From: Victivallales bacterium
GTDB taxonomy: Bacteria; Verrucomicrobiota; Lentisphaeria; Oligosphaerales; Oligosphaeraceae
Reading direction: 5' to 3'
Assembly (NCBI GenBank): GCA_017554445.1
Contig: JAFZIJ010000112.1
Coordinates: 1 to 33,685, forward strand
Length of the DNA: 33,685 bases
Shown here: in pieces, positions 1-8,302 of the stretch
How positions within the stretch are numbered: position 1 is the first letter of the stretch
Layout of the letters: every line of letters starts with the position of its first letter
Notes under the pieces: model-generated
Databases searched by the model: none
What the model was told of the DNA's origin: nothing
The model's input: only the letters and a program-made list of their open reading frames with translations
Made by a program: the position numbers and the translations under genes

Positions 1-216
1 ACCCCTTCGGGGTGACATAATACAGCCGTGGGTGAAGCGCACATCGTGCGCGTAACCCACGGTAAATGAAATAATAATGCAGAACCCCGTAGGCGGTGGC
101 ATAACATAAAACCCCTTCGGGGTGACATAATACAGCCGTGGGTGAAGCGCACATCGTGCGCGTAACCCACGGTAAATGAAATAATAATGCAGAACCCCGT
201 AGGCGGTGGTATAACA
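1..216. repeat. Two direct copies of a 110-nt palindrome-rich REP-like unit
   Basis: Positions 1-110 and 111 to about 216 are near-identical direct copies with a 110-nt period; the array probably extends left of the window. Each unit starts with a small hairpin, ACCCC-TTC-GGGGT (1-13). It then carries a nested perfect hairpin at 26-62 (copy at 136-172): outer arms CCGTGGGT/ACCCACGG and inner arms GCGCAC/GTGCGC. The unit closes with an AACCCCGTAGGCGGTGG segment. Related palindromes lie beside the transposase gene on both sides, so this is read as a REP/BIME-type cluster rather than a CRISPR. Confidence 0.85.
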
Positions 217-300
217 CAGCCGTGGGTGTCAACCCACGGCAACCGTGGGTGTGAATCCACGGATATGGGTGATAATCCACAGTGGGCATACCCCACGGAC
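217..300. repeat. Series of short CCGTGGGT...ACCCACGG hairpins left of the transposase
   Basis: Four successive short palindromes share one theme. They are CCGTGGGT-gtca-ACCCACGG (220-239), CCGTGGGT-gtga-ATCCACGG (243-262), TATGGGT-gata-ATCCACA (about 264-280) and GTGGG-cata-CCCCAC (282-297). They become less perfect toward the transposase gene. This matches the REP-like hairpins known to flank REP-associated tyrosine transposases, which recognise such folded single-stranded DNA. Confidence 0.8.
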
Positions 301-317
301 AAAACAAAGGAGCAGAT

Positions 318-773
318 ATGGCCAATTCCATGGTAAAAATCGATGTACATCTCATATTCCATATCAAATCCACCAGTGTTCAAATGAACACTGGTGATTT
401 ACAACAGATTTTCGCATACATTGGCGGCGTTTTGAAGGAATATGGCAACATACCCTTCATTGTCGGAGGCATCACAGACCATGTTCACATTCTGTCATCG
501 CTACCCCAAAACATGACCATCAGCGAAATGGCCAGAATCACAAAAGCGAACAGCAGCAGATGGATAAAAGCCTTGTCACCCGCCTACTCCAAATTCGCAT
601 GGCAGAATGGATACGGAGCGTTCTCCGTAAGCCCGTCCCTTCTCGACAAGACAATCCTTTACATTAAAAATCAGGAGCGTCATCATCGTGTACAAACATT
701 TAAGGACGAATACAAGGCGTTTCTTGACGCCTATAAAATCCCGTATGATGAAAAATATCTTTTCAATGATTAA
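318..773 (+). CDS. IS200-like / REP-associated tyrosine transposase (Y1 HUH family)
   Basis: A protein of about 151 aa related to IS200/IS605 TnpA and the RAYT single-strand DNA transposases. The HUH metal-binding pair is visible as HVH in ITDHVHILSS. A C-terminal helix carries the likely catalytic tyrosine in LYIKNQERHH, preceded by the WQNGYGAFSVS block typical of these enzymes. Family members nick and join folded single-stranded DNA. I chose the ATG at 318 because AAGGAG sits 5 nt upstream. An in-frame GTG at 282 lies inside a REP-like hairpin and has no ribosome-binding site. The length is normal for the family and the frame is intact. Inverted-oriented palindromes on both sides suggest a REP/RAYT unit rather than a free IS200 copy. 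Left open: whether it still moves, or is a domesticated repeat-maintenance enzyme. Confidence 0.9.
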   Translation: MANSMVKIDVHLIFHIKSTSVQMNTGDLQQIFAYIGGVLKEYGNIPFIVGGITDHVHILSSLPQNMTISEMARITKANSSRWIKALSPAYSKFAWQNGYGAFSVSPSLLDKTILYIKNQERHHRVQTFKDEYKAFLDAYKIPYDEKYLFND

Positions 774-784
774 TGATGGAATGG

Positions 785-980
785 ATACGTCATCCGTGGG
801 TTGACACCAACGGATGACGTATGCCACCGCAATGGTCGTGGGTTCATATCCACGGTTGTGTTATATCACCCCTACGGGGTTCGAATGGTGGGGGATACGG
901 TTTCCGTGGGTTATCACCCACGGCTGTGTTATATCACCGCTACGCGGTTCTGTGTTTTGCCACCCCCTACGGGGTTCATG
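785..980. repeat. REP-like palindromes right of the transposase, inverted relative to the left cluster
   Basis: The cluster starts with a hairpin having a perfect 12-bp stem, ATACGTCATCCG/CGGATGACGTAT (785-822), which could also end the transposase transcript. Then come TCGTGGG...CCACGG (about 837-855), ACCCC-TAC-GGGGT (near 867-879), CCGTGGGT-tatc-ACCCACGG (904-923), ACCGC-TAC-GCGGT (near 937-949) and a last CCCC-TAC-GGGG (near 963-974). The reverse complement reads AACCCCGTAGGGGTG followed by ATATAACACA and CCGTGG..., in the same order as the left cluster. The two clusters therefore face each other around the transposase gene. Confidence 0.8.
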
Positions 981-998
981 ATGCGGTCAAGAAGTTTA

Positions 999-2037
999 TT
1001 ATCTATCCAGAAAAGCAACAGTGAACAATACACCAAACACCACAAACACAATCAGCAAAAGCCACATGAAAACGCTGCAGCCTTTGCGTACTTGTTTGAC
1101 AGGCGGTGGAATGTAGCCAGGCTCCTCATTCATGATCTTCACCGCTATCTGATTATGAATGACTTCCGACCGCGAACATTCACATGCAGATTTCCAAAAA
1201 CGTAATCTTGATTTGTCAACCACAGGAAGATGCTGATGACAGATATCACCCATTTTATCAAGCAATAACGCAATGCTGTCAGAATTGTTTATGAAAATCC
1301 GCCGTCTTTCTTCTGTCCATCTGCCTTCGCTTTTCAATGTATCCATGCATTTTTGACTAACATCCATATACGCCATAGCAATATTTGAGACCGTTGGAGC
1401 TATAATCTCCCTCAATATCCGGTTCTTTTCCTTTTCCTCCTTTGATTCCACTATCAATCTGGCGGTTTCCTCCAAAACTTTGGTAAACTTACCAATTTCC
1501 TCAGCTATAGTCTCAAATTCATGATTTCCACGTCCTGTCTTAAGGAAGTTTATTGTGAAAAATCGGTTCCCAATTGTTTGGATCTTCTACCATGATCGCT
1601 TCATAGTATTTCAGTGCTTCTTGAACATTATCAAGTTTCAGTTCTCGTCGCGCCAACGTATAAAGATTTTCAAGCTTGGCGTTGTTGTCGATCTTGATTG
1701 TTCCGGAGACCACGAGATCGCCGTCGCCTTCCATCATCATCTTTCTGGCTTCTTCGACGGAATATTTCGCGCCGCAATGCTGACAGACAAACAGGCCTTC
1801 CTGCTTGACGAGATCCGTGCCGCCGCACATGTCGCATTTCATCTGCCTCAACGTCGTCTTCTTCTCAACCGTGATAGTCTTCCTCGACTTGGGCGGCGGA
1901 ACTTCCTGCGATGGCGCATCCCGTTGAACGACAAACGATTGCTTGCAGGACTGGCATTCGGTTTCCAGTCCCAAATCGGCTTCGTTCACATCATATTCCT
2001 GATGGCAGTTCGGACAATGTATTTTTATTGTCGCCAT
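999..2037 (-). pseudogene. Zinc-ribbon / TPR-like / membrane-anchored protein, interrupted by a one-base frameshift
   Basis: This is a paralogue of the intact gene at 2197-3108. The 5' part (2037 down to 1540) encodes an N-terminal zinc ribbon (CPNC at residues 8-11, CQSC near 28-31). A second ribbon follows (KCDMCGG...CQHCGAKYSVEEARK), then a TPR-like segment (ENLYTLARREL...EALKYYEAIM) ending at DPNNWEPIF. The reading frame then runs into a stop. The sister's next residues (VMRFIKAGHG) are matched by TINFLKTGRG in the +1 frame, which continues to a stop at 999 and ends in one membrane helix (about FMWLLLIVFVVFGVLF). The break is an extra base in a 5-base homopolymer at 1558-1562. The second ribbon is absent from the sister copy and resembles proteins common in Clostridia. 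Function unknown. It could be a true pseudogene, a sequencing error or, less likely, a programmed shift. Confidence 0.8.
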
Positions 2038-2179
2038 GATTGTTTCTCAACGGCCAGACATCATATCATAAACGGAATTCACAACGAAAATAAACAAATA
2101 CTGTATTCATATTCATCCCAAATACAAGAATGAATGGTTCATGAGTATAGCAGGGGCGTGAGTATTCCTACACTCATCA

Positions 2180-2210
2180 TGCTGAATGCTTAATGCCTAA
2201 TGCTTCATGC
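2180..2210. repeat. Heptamer array (TGCTTAA type) spanning the stop codon of the 2197-3108 gene
   Basis: On the plus strand the units read TGCTGAA, TGCTTAA, TGCCTAA, TGCTTCA, TGC. On the coding strand they are GCATGAA, GCATTAG, GCATTAA and GCATTCA, so the terminal Met-Lys-His and the stop are part of the array. The same heptamer family recurs at 9428-9494. Confidence 0.75.
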
Positions 2211-3108
2211 AGATCCATGCTATCAAGCAGCCTAAACAAGCGAGACCAATAAGTATGCTGATTCCAATGATCACAAGGCGAATGGCAGGATTACGGACGG
2301 CGGGAATTTCCTTTACTGGCGGAACCGCATAATTCGGTTCCAGTCTTTTGATTTTCGACGCAACACGATGATGGATTTCTTCCGACAGCACATTTTCGCA
2401 AATCATTTTCCAAAGATCCAAATACGTAGTTCGATCTTTTTGAAAATATTTACGGTAGAGATCCGCTACTTTTTCATACAAAAGCATGATGCTATTTGTA
2501 TTCTTGATCAAGATTTCACGATTCTCTTGATTCCAAGTATTTAGTTGATTTATGCTATCAAGAATTTGTTTCATGCCATCCATTTGAGTATTACAGACCT
2601 CCAGTGATGATGGCAGTACCATATCGCTTAATAAATCATTTCGTTCATTTTCATCCGTTGTCTTTTCAATCAAACGAATTGTTTCATCCAGTTCTTTGCT
2701 AAAAGTTGAGACTTCGTCAGCTATATTCTCCCATTTTTGAGTTCCATGTCCCGCTTTGATAAATCTCATCACAAAAACAGGCTCCCAATTGTCGGGATCA
2801 TCCATAATGATCTTTTTATAATACCAGATGGCATCTTTGTAATTCCCAATCTTGAACTCCCTGCGGGCCAATGTGTAGAGATTCGCCAATTTCTCCTTGT
2901 CGTCGATCTTCACGGTATTGGAGACATCGATGTCGTCATCGCTTTCGACGACCATATTTTGGGATGGTGGCGTTTCAGAAGACTCGACATCCGCCTGCAA
3001 GACAAACGTCTTCTTGCAGGCCTCGCATTCTGCGTCGTGCCCAAGCTCAGCTTGATCCACATCGTATTCCTGATGGCAGTTCGGACAATGGATTTTTACG
3101 GTCGCCAT
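2197..3108 (-). CDS. Zinc-ribbon, TPR-like, single-pass membrane protein of unknown function
   Basis: A 303-aa protein. Residues 8-11 (CPNC) and 28-31 (CEAC) form a zinc ribbon of the kind seen at the N terminus of many PVC-group proteins. A TPR-like pair of helices follows at about 75-110 (ANLYTLARREFKIGNYKDAIWYYKKI). Next is a helical, charged region, then one hydrophobic helix near the C terminus (about 277-299), and a short tail ending CMKH. A good ribosome-binding site (GGAGG) lies 8 nt before the start. Its frameshifted paralogue is downstream, 159 nt away. No enzyme motif is visible; a membrane-tethered scaffold or sensor is the most that can be said. The last codons and the stop (TAG) are written in a GCATTAA-type heptamer array that continues downstream. 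Confidence 0.8.
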   Translation of the reverse strand: MATVKIHCPNCHQEYDVDQAELGHDAECEACKKTFVLQADVESSETPPSQNMVVESDDDIDVSNTVKIDDKEKLANLYTLARREFKIGNYKDAIWYYKKIIMDDPDNWEPVFVMRFIKAGHGTQKWENIADEVSTFSKELDETIRLIEKTTDENERNDLLSDMVLPSSLEVCNTQMDGMKQILDSINQLNTWNQENREILIKNTNSIMLLYEKVADLYRKYFQKDRTTYLDLWKMICENVLSEEIHHRVASKIKRLEPNYAVPPVKEIPAVRNPAIRLVIIGISILIGLACLGCLIAWICMKH

Positions 3109-3325
3109 GTTCTACCTCCGTCGGACAAACATTTTATTAAAATACGTAGTAAATTACTATATTACTGCTTTATGACTTTGCAAGACAAAATTTCATCATC
3201 AATGATTTTGTTCTGTGGTCGAGCAGAAGATAGACATTCTCCTGGATGATTTTTGAAGAATAGATGATATAGTATGTTTTCTCATACCCCAAACAGGCGC
3301 GATACCACAAAAAAGGAAAACTACA

Positions 3326-4171
3326 ATGCTGAAAAAAGCCTTTTGTCTCTCTATAATTGCAACAATCTGTCTTCTAGCGGATTCCGTCAAATACATCGCG
3401 CATCGTGGCGACTACGTCGATGCGCCTGAAGGGACGGCCCCCGCATATCGTTTAGCCGTCGAACGGCATTACGACATCATGAAAATGGATGTCCATAAGA
3501 CGAAGGACAGCGTCATCGTCATGTCGCATGACGGCACACTGAAGCGAACGATGGGATGGGACGTAAAAATAAAAGACGTCACGTATGAGGAAATCAAGCA
3601 GCATGGGCCGTTCAAGCCTGTCGGCGATTACAAGGATGAACGAATTGTAACGTTCAAGGAGGCGATCGCCATTGCGAAGGCGCTGCCGGAAATATGGATC
3701 GACGCGAAGCATTTTGACGCGGAATTCATGGAGGAAGTTTTGAAACAGGCAAAAGAGGCAGGCGTCACGGAAGACCGCATCATGGTCGCGACGTTCACAA
3801 AGGCGGCCATCCTGTACATCAAGCAGAAGCATCCGTCCATCCGCCGCGTGCTGCATGTTTCCATTACACAGGACAAGGAGAAAAATGTGCTCACGACGTC
3901 CGCCAGCAAGAGCAGTCCCAAGGTGGAATGCAAAACGATGGACGGCATCGTCGCGGAGATCATTGCCGCAAAAGAGCGGATGGGGCTATACGGTGTGAAT
4001 ATTCCGGCAGCCGGCGGATTCGTCACGGCGGACGTCATCAAGAAACTTCATGATGCAGGCCTGTGGGTCTCGATATGGTATGTGAACAATCCGGAAGTCG
4101 CGGAAAAGTTCCGTGCGGCTGGAGCGGACGCCTTCGTCACACGCGGAGCAGACAAAATCCGCCCCAAATGA
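3326..4171 (+). CDS. Exported glycerophosphodiester phosphodiesterase (GDPD) family protein
   Basis: A 281-aa protein with an N-terminal signal sequence (MLKKAFCLSIIATICLLADS). GDPD enzymes hydrolyse glycerophosphodiesters to glycerol 3-phosphate and an alcohol. The family hallmarks are AHRGD with catalytic His26, APEGT at 33-37, and SHDGTLKRT with His68. The TIM barrel closes with WVSIWYVNNPEVAEKFRAAG and DAFVTRGAD. Two metal-site positions look altered: the usual E-x-D is K53-M-D55, and the usual I-E-I-K strand reads WIDAKH. Relatives with a K-x-D variant probably form a subfamily, so this may mean different metal use rather than inactivity. An AAAAGG element lies 8 nt before the ATG. The gene converges with the heparinase-like gene, and tandem arrays fill the space between them. 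Confidence 0.85.
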   Translation: MLKKAFCLSIIATICLLADSVKYIAHRGDYVDAPEGTAPAYRLAVERHYDIMKMDVHKTKDSVIVMSHDGTLKRTMGWDVKIKDVTYEEIKQHGPFKPVGDYKDERIVTFKEAIAIAKALPEIWIDAKHFDAEFMEEVLKQAKEAGVTEDRIMVATFTKAAILYIKQKHPSIRRVLHVSITQDKEKNVLTTSASKSSPKVECKTMDGIVAEIIAAKERMGLYGVNIPAAGGFVTADVIKKLHDAGLWVSIWYVNNPEVAEKFRAAGADAFVTRGADKIRPK

Positions 4172-4257
4172 GTGGTTAGTGGTTAGTGGTTAGTGGTTAG
4201 TGGTTAGTGGTTAGTGGTTAGTGGTTAGTGGTTAGTGGTTAGTGGTTAGTGGTTAGT
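4172..4257. repeat. Perfect heptamer array GTGGTTA, about 12.3 copies
   Basis: Twelve exact copies plus two bases begin at the base immediately after the TGA stop of the GDPD gene. The seven-base period puts a TAG in all three plus-strand frames and a TAA in all three minus-strand frames. No gene is seen within it. Confidence 0.95.
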
Positions 4258-4263
4258 TGCTTT

Positions 4264-4307
4264 TTCCAGAAGTTCCAGAACTTCCAGAACTTCCAGAACT
4301 TCCAGAA
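4264..4307. repeat. 9-mer array TTCCAGAAC, five copies
   Basis: Units are TTCCAGAAG, then TTCCAGAAC three times, then TTCCAGAA. Each unit contains the short inverted repeat TTC-CA-GAA. The same 9-mer makes up most of the array at 24428-24526, about 20 kb away. Confidence 0.9.
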
Positions 4308-4312
4308 TACCA

Positions 4313-4363
4313 GCCATAAGCCATAAGCCTTAAGCCATAAGCGCTTAAGGCACCGCCTTAAGC
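4313..4363. repeat. Heptamer array GCCATAA plus a hairpin over the heparinase-like stop codon
   Basis: Units GCCATAA, GCCATAA, GCCTTAA and GCCATAA run from 4313 to 4340 and into GCGCTTAAGG. Positions 4343-4363 form a perfect 9-bp hairpin, GCTTAAGGC-acc-GCCTTAAGC. The stop codon of the minus-strand gene (4345-4347) lies inside its left arm. It has no T-run, so it is not a classical terminator, but it could stabilise the mRNA 3' end. Confidence 0.75.
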
Positions 4364-7300
4364 TTCAAGACGTCCATATTCATGGAATTTTCCAAGTTGA
4401 CGAAACGGAAGACGTGGCGGCCTTTTGTCAGATTGAAGCGGAAAGGCGTTTTGCCGTCGGCGGTGATGGGCTGCCAACGCCAGTCGTTGCGGTCGGAACT
4501 CCAGCCGCCTGTTTCTGTAAATACCAGGGAACGAAGGGCTTCGTCAGGCAGGAAACCATCGACGAGCAACGCGCGGAAGGCGGATGGTCCACCGATGCAA
4601 TATTTGATTTGCAGTTCGTAGGCGCCGTTCGCTGGCACATCGAATGTATATTCCAGCCAATGGCCAAGCCAATCCCAATGGAGGAACGCCTTGCCGTCGG
4701 CTCCGACTTTGTCCGCAACGACAATGGTACCGTTCCCTTCCGCGGTCGGATTTTCCGCCTGGACAACGACTTCCGTGTCTTTTGGCGCAGTGCCACATGG
4801 TGGCAACGGCTTGACTTTGAAATCCAGATTTGGCTTGTCGGCATTCGTTGTCTTTTGACGGATTTCATAGGCGGACGGACCCTGCCCCATGACCAGTTCG
4901 TATTCGACTTCTCGTTGCATATCAAGAATTAATGATTCATCTCCTTTTTTCATAACGGCGGCTTTTTGTTGCCGTCTGCCATCGCAATCCAGTTCGAAAA
5001 CAACCATCTCGTAGGTATTCTTGAGTGTTAAAGTCGCTTTTACATCATCGGCAGCCGATATGATTGCAACAGAAGATGATAACGCATTCAGTGAAAACGA
5101 TGTCTTGCCTGAAAGTTGCACAATGCCAACAGGACTTTCAAGCTTCGTACCGTCAACAAGCCCCATGAAAACCGTCGGAATGGATTGGATTCCTGCGTAA
5201 ACAGCGCATCGGGCGTCTGTTGTCATCTCGGATGAGCCATCGACGATTGCCTGCTGTTCCGTATCATTGAAAAGCCAATGGTAAACCGTCTTATTCCCCA
5301 TGTCAACCTTTCCATGGAGGACTCCTGGCAGTTGCATTGGATGGACTTGAAGCTTTGGAGGCTGAACATTGTCATCATCCTTGAACGGATGCAGAACGGT
5401 CACGATGTCGCCACGACGGCGCCATTCACGGCTGAAGACGACCGTCGGTATCGGCGACATGGGAATGTCCGGCGGACGGTTTTCACGCACGTTGGCGGAC
5501 CATCCTTGCACGGGCGGCTCCATCTTTCCTTTTACGATATCCGTCTCGACAGGCCGCCAGAAAGACGCGGCGGATAGGCAAAGCCCCGCATTTTTGGGCG
5601 TTGTGGCGACAACGGCGGCTCCGTCCGTCACCTCCGTCTTTTCCGCATTGACATGGTACAGCGCCTCCATCGTATGCGGCAAATTGTCTTCCGCCGTCAC
5701 AGTATCAATGACAAGCCATATATCCGGCTTGATGTATAGGACGCGGCGGCGATGGCTCAGGCCATGCTGAATCTTCGGCTGGAAGCCCTTAGCCTGCAAA
5801 TCATAATCCGTGTATTCACGATAGTCGCCCGAATACGTGCCTTCTACGAAATCCATGTGGCGTGTTGAGAACCAGCGGGAATCCGTTTCTGCCGGCTTGT
5901 CGCCCTTCCACGGCAACGGCCAATAGTAGTTTCGGTGGCCGTTGAGCTGATCCATGCCGTCAATCAAAACGGAATTGTGGGCGCGAGTCAGCAATTGATA
6001 GGCCCGCCAGCGAGAATGGTCGTACATCGTGCAACCACCGTCAGGCATCCACAAATGGCCGTTTGCGTACAGCGACAGCGTCAGCTTGTCTTCATGCTGA
6101 TGGCCTTTGCCCCACGGCCCCGCATCCATGAGCATGACATTGTCTTGCTTTGTCCAGCCGGACCGCATGACGTAATGGCCCGCCCAATGCATGCCAAATG
6201 AATCGCGTTCAGGCTGTTGGAAGTCTTTTGCGCCACCAAGCGCGGCATGGATGAAATCACCGCGATGCGGAAACAGCTGATAGCCTTTCACCAACAACGC
6301 ACGAACATTCTGATTTCCTGCATCATTCATCGCAAACGCCATCCCATCCGGCATAGAGACTTTCATGAGATAGGCATACATTTTCTCCAGAAGATTCTTG
6401 TAATCGTCCGGAAATTCATCGTCCATTCTGTTGAGCAACGCCTTTTCGTAGGCACCGAGAAATTCGTTCAGCGTCCATGTGTTGTAACCCAATGCCAATT
6501 CGTATTGTACGCCATCTGGATAGACTTCCTCCGAAAGTTGCCGATGCAACTTGTCGATGGCGTACAACCGCCATGATTTCGCGTCTTTGAATTCGGGGAA
6601 CATAAGCCCCGCCACATACACACCGTACGATTCCGCCGTCAGCCAATTGCCTTGTGACGGCCACCGTTGCAGATGGCGCACATGCTCCACGTTGGATTTC
6701 ATGATGTTGACGATGATCTCATCGGTGAACGACGGCGAATCAAGACAGCGGAACAAAGCCTCCGGCCATGTGTTGTGCAGCCGGATGCCCGTGTTGAGCG
6801 TCTCCCATGCGTAATGGTACGGCCCGTTGCCGGAACGGAACAGCAGGACGGGATTGTCTTCGATCCATGCGTTCATCTGCTCCGCCAGTTCGCGTGCATA
6901 TTTGTCGTCGCCGGTCTGCCAATAGGCGTTGATCAGCGGCGAAAAATGGAAGCAACGGTTCAGTTTGGCGTTCCATTCGACCGTTTTCGTTTCGCCTTTG
7001 TCCATCGGATTGCAGGACCAGTCGATTCGCGGGCCGAAATCATGGACGGCTTTTCGAAATCCCTGCAACGAAAACTTATGGGCCAGAATTGTATCCGCCT
7101 CCACCGTTTCCGGAGCGGCGGAAAGCAACTGAACGGTCAGGCTGCCTACAACGCCATCCGTCGCAAACAGCCTGAACGCAATCTTTTCCGCCTGTGACCA
7201 ATCGACAGGGCAACGGCGGCAGACCGCCGTCGGAAACAACGACGGGAACTGCCATTTGCCATTATTTGCATCACGTTGCAAAACAGTCCAGCCTGTGGCG

Positions 7301-8226
7301 TTCGATTCAAAATCGCCCAGCATCCGCTTGGAACCATCCTTGTTGATAATGCAGATATCGTCCAGACGGATGCCGGCGGACGGCGTCATGGTTGTCGGCG
7401 CCATCCATCTCATCTGCAAGCCTGATATCATGGACAAGCCCTGTGGCTTGCCAAGTGGCTTGGCATCCGATAGTTGCAATTCCACATCATGCCAATCGGA
7501 CGGCTTCAACGGAATGGACGGCAGCACATAACGGCCGTCTTCGCCGCGCACATGACGCGCCTTGACAGGCGGTTGACCGCGTGTCGGCCGCTCATTGGCG
7601 TTCGTAGTCCAAATCGGCGTTTTGCGTGAACGGATATGCTCCGCCAATGCGTGCTTCGCCGCCGGATAGTCCTTTGCGTCAACGGCCTTTCGGACATTTT
7701 CCAATTCTTTCCGACTGTAATCCAACAGGGAGAAGAATTCTTCGTCGTCGATTCGCGGGCCTTTCGTCTTGTCCGTGAATTCGCCTTTCAGCAACCGTAG
7801 ATTGCTGAGTGTCAAGATGATAGATTTGTCATGCCGTTTCTTTCCAGACCAATCCGCATGGATTTCAACCCAGTCGATCTTGTGCCATCCAACGGGATGG
7901 CGCGTTTTGGCAAACTCCGCAAGCGGCCAGACGACATGGTATTCCGTCGCTCCGCGAAGCGGAATGCCGACGAGGTAATAATCCATGCCCGGCTGCTGCG
8001 GATCTTCCGATGAAAAAATCATCGACGGCGTGATTTCCGACGCCTTGTTGGCCTTGACGGTGAACGCGATGGCTTGGTATTGCGACCAATCCTGCGGAAG
8101 GTTGCGCAGAAACACATTGTCGCTCTTGCTGTAGTCCAGCGTGACGGTCTGCGCAAGCGGCAGGATATCCTGCGCCATCGTAGCAGTGACGAAAAGCAAA
8201 ACTAACAGCAAGAGTGTGTGTTTCAT
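4345..8226 (-). CDS. Secreted heparinase II/III-like polysaccharide lyase candidate with C-terminal CBM
   Basis: A 1293-aa protein with a signal peptide (MKHTLLLLVLLFVTATMAQ). The N-terminal part (about 20-370) holds two beta-sandwich, sugar-binding-like stretches around a helical segment. An alpha-helical toroid follows at about 400-660, including NRCFHFSPLINAYWQTGDDKY and GNWLTAESYGVYVAGL. Then comes a heparinase II/III C-terminal beta-sheet domain with G708-H-Q-H-E-D713 and DGGCTMYDHSRW. In heparinase-fold lyases, Tyr and His residues in these regions carry out beta-elimination of uronate-containing glycans. Residues from about 1150 to the end resemble a CBM6/CBM35-type module (VVVQAENPTAEGN...GAYELQIKYCIGG). 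It is last in a probable six-gene operon that starts with uxaE, which fits a uronic-acid substrate; the actual substrate is unknown. No clear Shine-Dalgarno precedes the ATG, and the 5' side carries a branched palindrome. Confidence 0.8.
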   Translation of the reverse strand: MKHTLLLLVLLFVTATMAQDILPLAQTVTLDYSKSDNVFLRNLPQDWSQYQAIAFTVKANKASEITPSMIFSSEDPQQPGMDYYLVGIPLRGATEYHVVWPLAEFAKTRHPVGWHKIDWVEIHADWSGKKRHDKSIILTLSNLRLLKGEFTDKTKGPRIDDEEFFSLLDYSRKELENVRKAVDAKDYPAAKHALAEHIRSRKTPIWTTNANERPTRGQPPVKARHVRGEDGRYVLPSIPLKPSDWHDVELQLSDAKPLGKPQGLSMISGLQMRWMAPTTMTPSAGIRLDDICIINKDGSKRMLGDFESNATGWTVLQRDANNGKWQFPSLFPTAVCRRCPVDWSQAEKIAFRLFATDGVVGSLTVQLLSAAPETVEADTILAHKFSLQGFRKAVHDFGPRIDWSCNPMDKGETKTVEWNAKLNRCFHFSPLINAYWQTGDDKYARELAEQMNAWIEDNPVLLFRSGNGPYHYAWETLNTGIRLHNTWPEALFRCLDSPSFTDEIIVNIMKSNVEHVRHLQRWPSQGNWLTAESYGVYVAGLMFPEFKDAKSWRLYAIDKLHRQLSEEVYPDGVQYELALGYNTWTLNEFLGAYEKALLNRMDDEFPDDYKNLLEKMYAYLMKVSMPDGMAFAMNDAGNQNVRALLVKGYQLFPHRGDFIHAALGGAKDFQQPERDSFGMHWAGHYVMRSGWTKQDNVMLMDAGPWGKGHQHEDKLTLSLYANGHLWMPDGGCTMYDHSRWRAYQLLTRAHNSVLIDGMDQLNGHRNYYWPLPWKGDKPAETDSRWFSTRHMDFVEGTYSGDYREYTDYDLQAKGFQPKIQHGLSHRRRVLYIKPDIWLVIDTVTAEDNLPHTMEALYHVNAEKTEVTDGAAVVATTPKNAGLCLSAASFWRPVETDIVKGKMEPPVQGWSANVRENRPPDIPMSPIPTVVFSREWRRRGDIVTVLHPFKDDDNVQPPKLQVHPMQLPGVLHGKVDMGNKTVYHWLFNDTEQQAIVDGSSEMTTDARCAVYAGIQSIPTVFMGLVDGTKLESPVGIVQLSGKTSFSLNALSSSVAIISAADDVKATLTLKNTYEMVVFELDCDGRRQQKAAVMKKGDESLILDMQREVEYELVMGQGPSAYEIRQKTTNADKPNLDFKVKPLPPCGTAPKDTEVVVQAENPTAEGNGTIVVADKVGADGKAFLHWDWLGHWLEYTFDVPANGAYELQIKYCIGGPSAFRALLVDGFLPDEALRSLVFTETGGWSSDRNDWRWQPITADGKTPFRFNLTKGRHVFRFVNLENSMNMDVLKLKAVP

Positions 8227-8246
8227 GGTAGGTATATTGGTTTGTA

Positions 8247-8296
8247 GGGAGGGTCACGCTCCTGCGTGACCGGCCGCACTAGAGTGCGGCCCTCCC
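8247..8296. repeat. Perfect 50-nt three-way (cruciform) palindrome
   Basis: The outer stem GGGAG (8247-8251)/CTCCC (8292-8296) encloses two perfect hairpins. The first is GGTCACGC-TCCT-GCGTGACC (8252-8271). The second is GGCCGCAC-TAGA-GTGCGGCC (8272-8291). All 50 bases are paired or in 4-base loops. It lies between the oxidoreductase stop and the heparinase-like start. It resembles a REP-type mobile palindrome more than a terminator, because it has no T-run in either direction. Confidence 0.85.
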
Positions 8297-8302
8297 GATA
8301 TT

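Noticed and set aside
1..300. CRISPR array
   Set aside because: The repeat unit is 110 nt, internally palindromic, and has no series of unique spacers of constant size; no cas gene is nearby.
282..317. GTG at 282 as transposase start
   Set aside because: It lies in a REP-like hairpin without a ribosome-binding site, whereas ATG at 318 has AAGGAG at ideal spacing.
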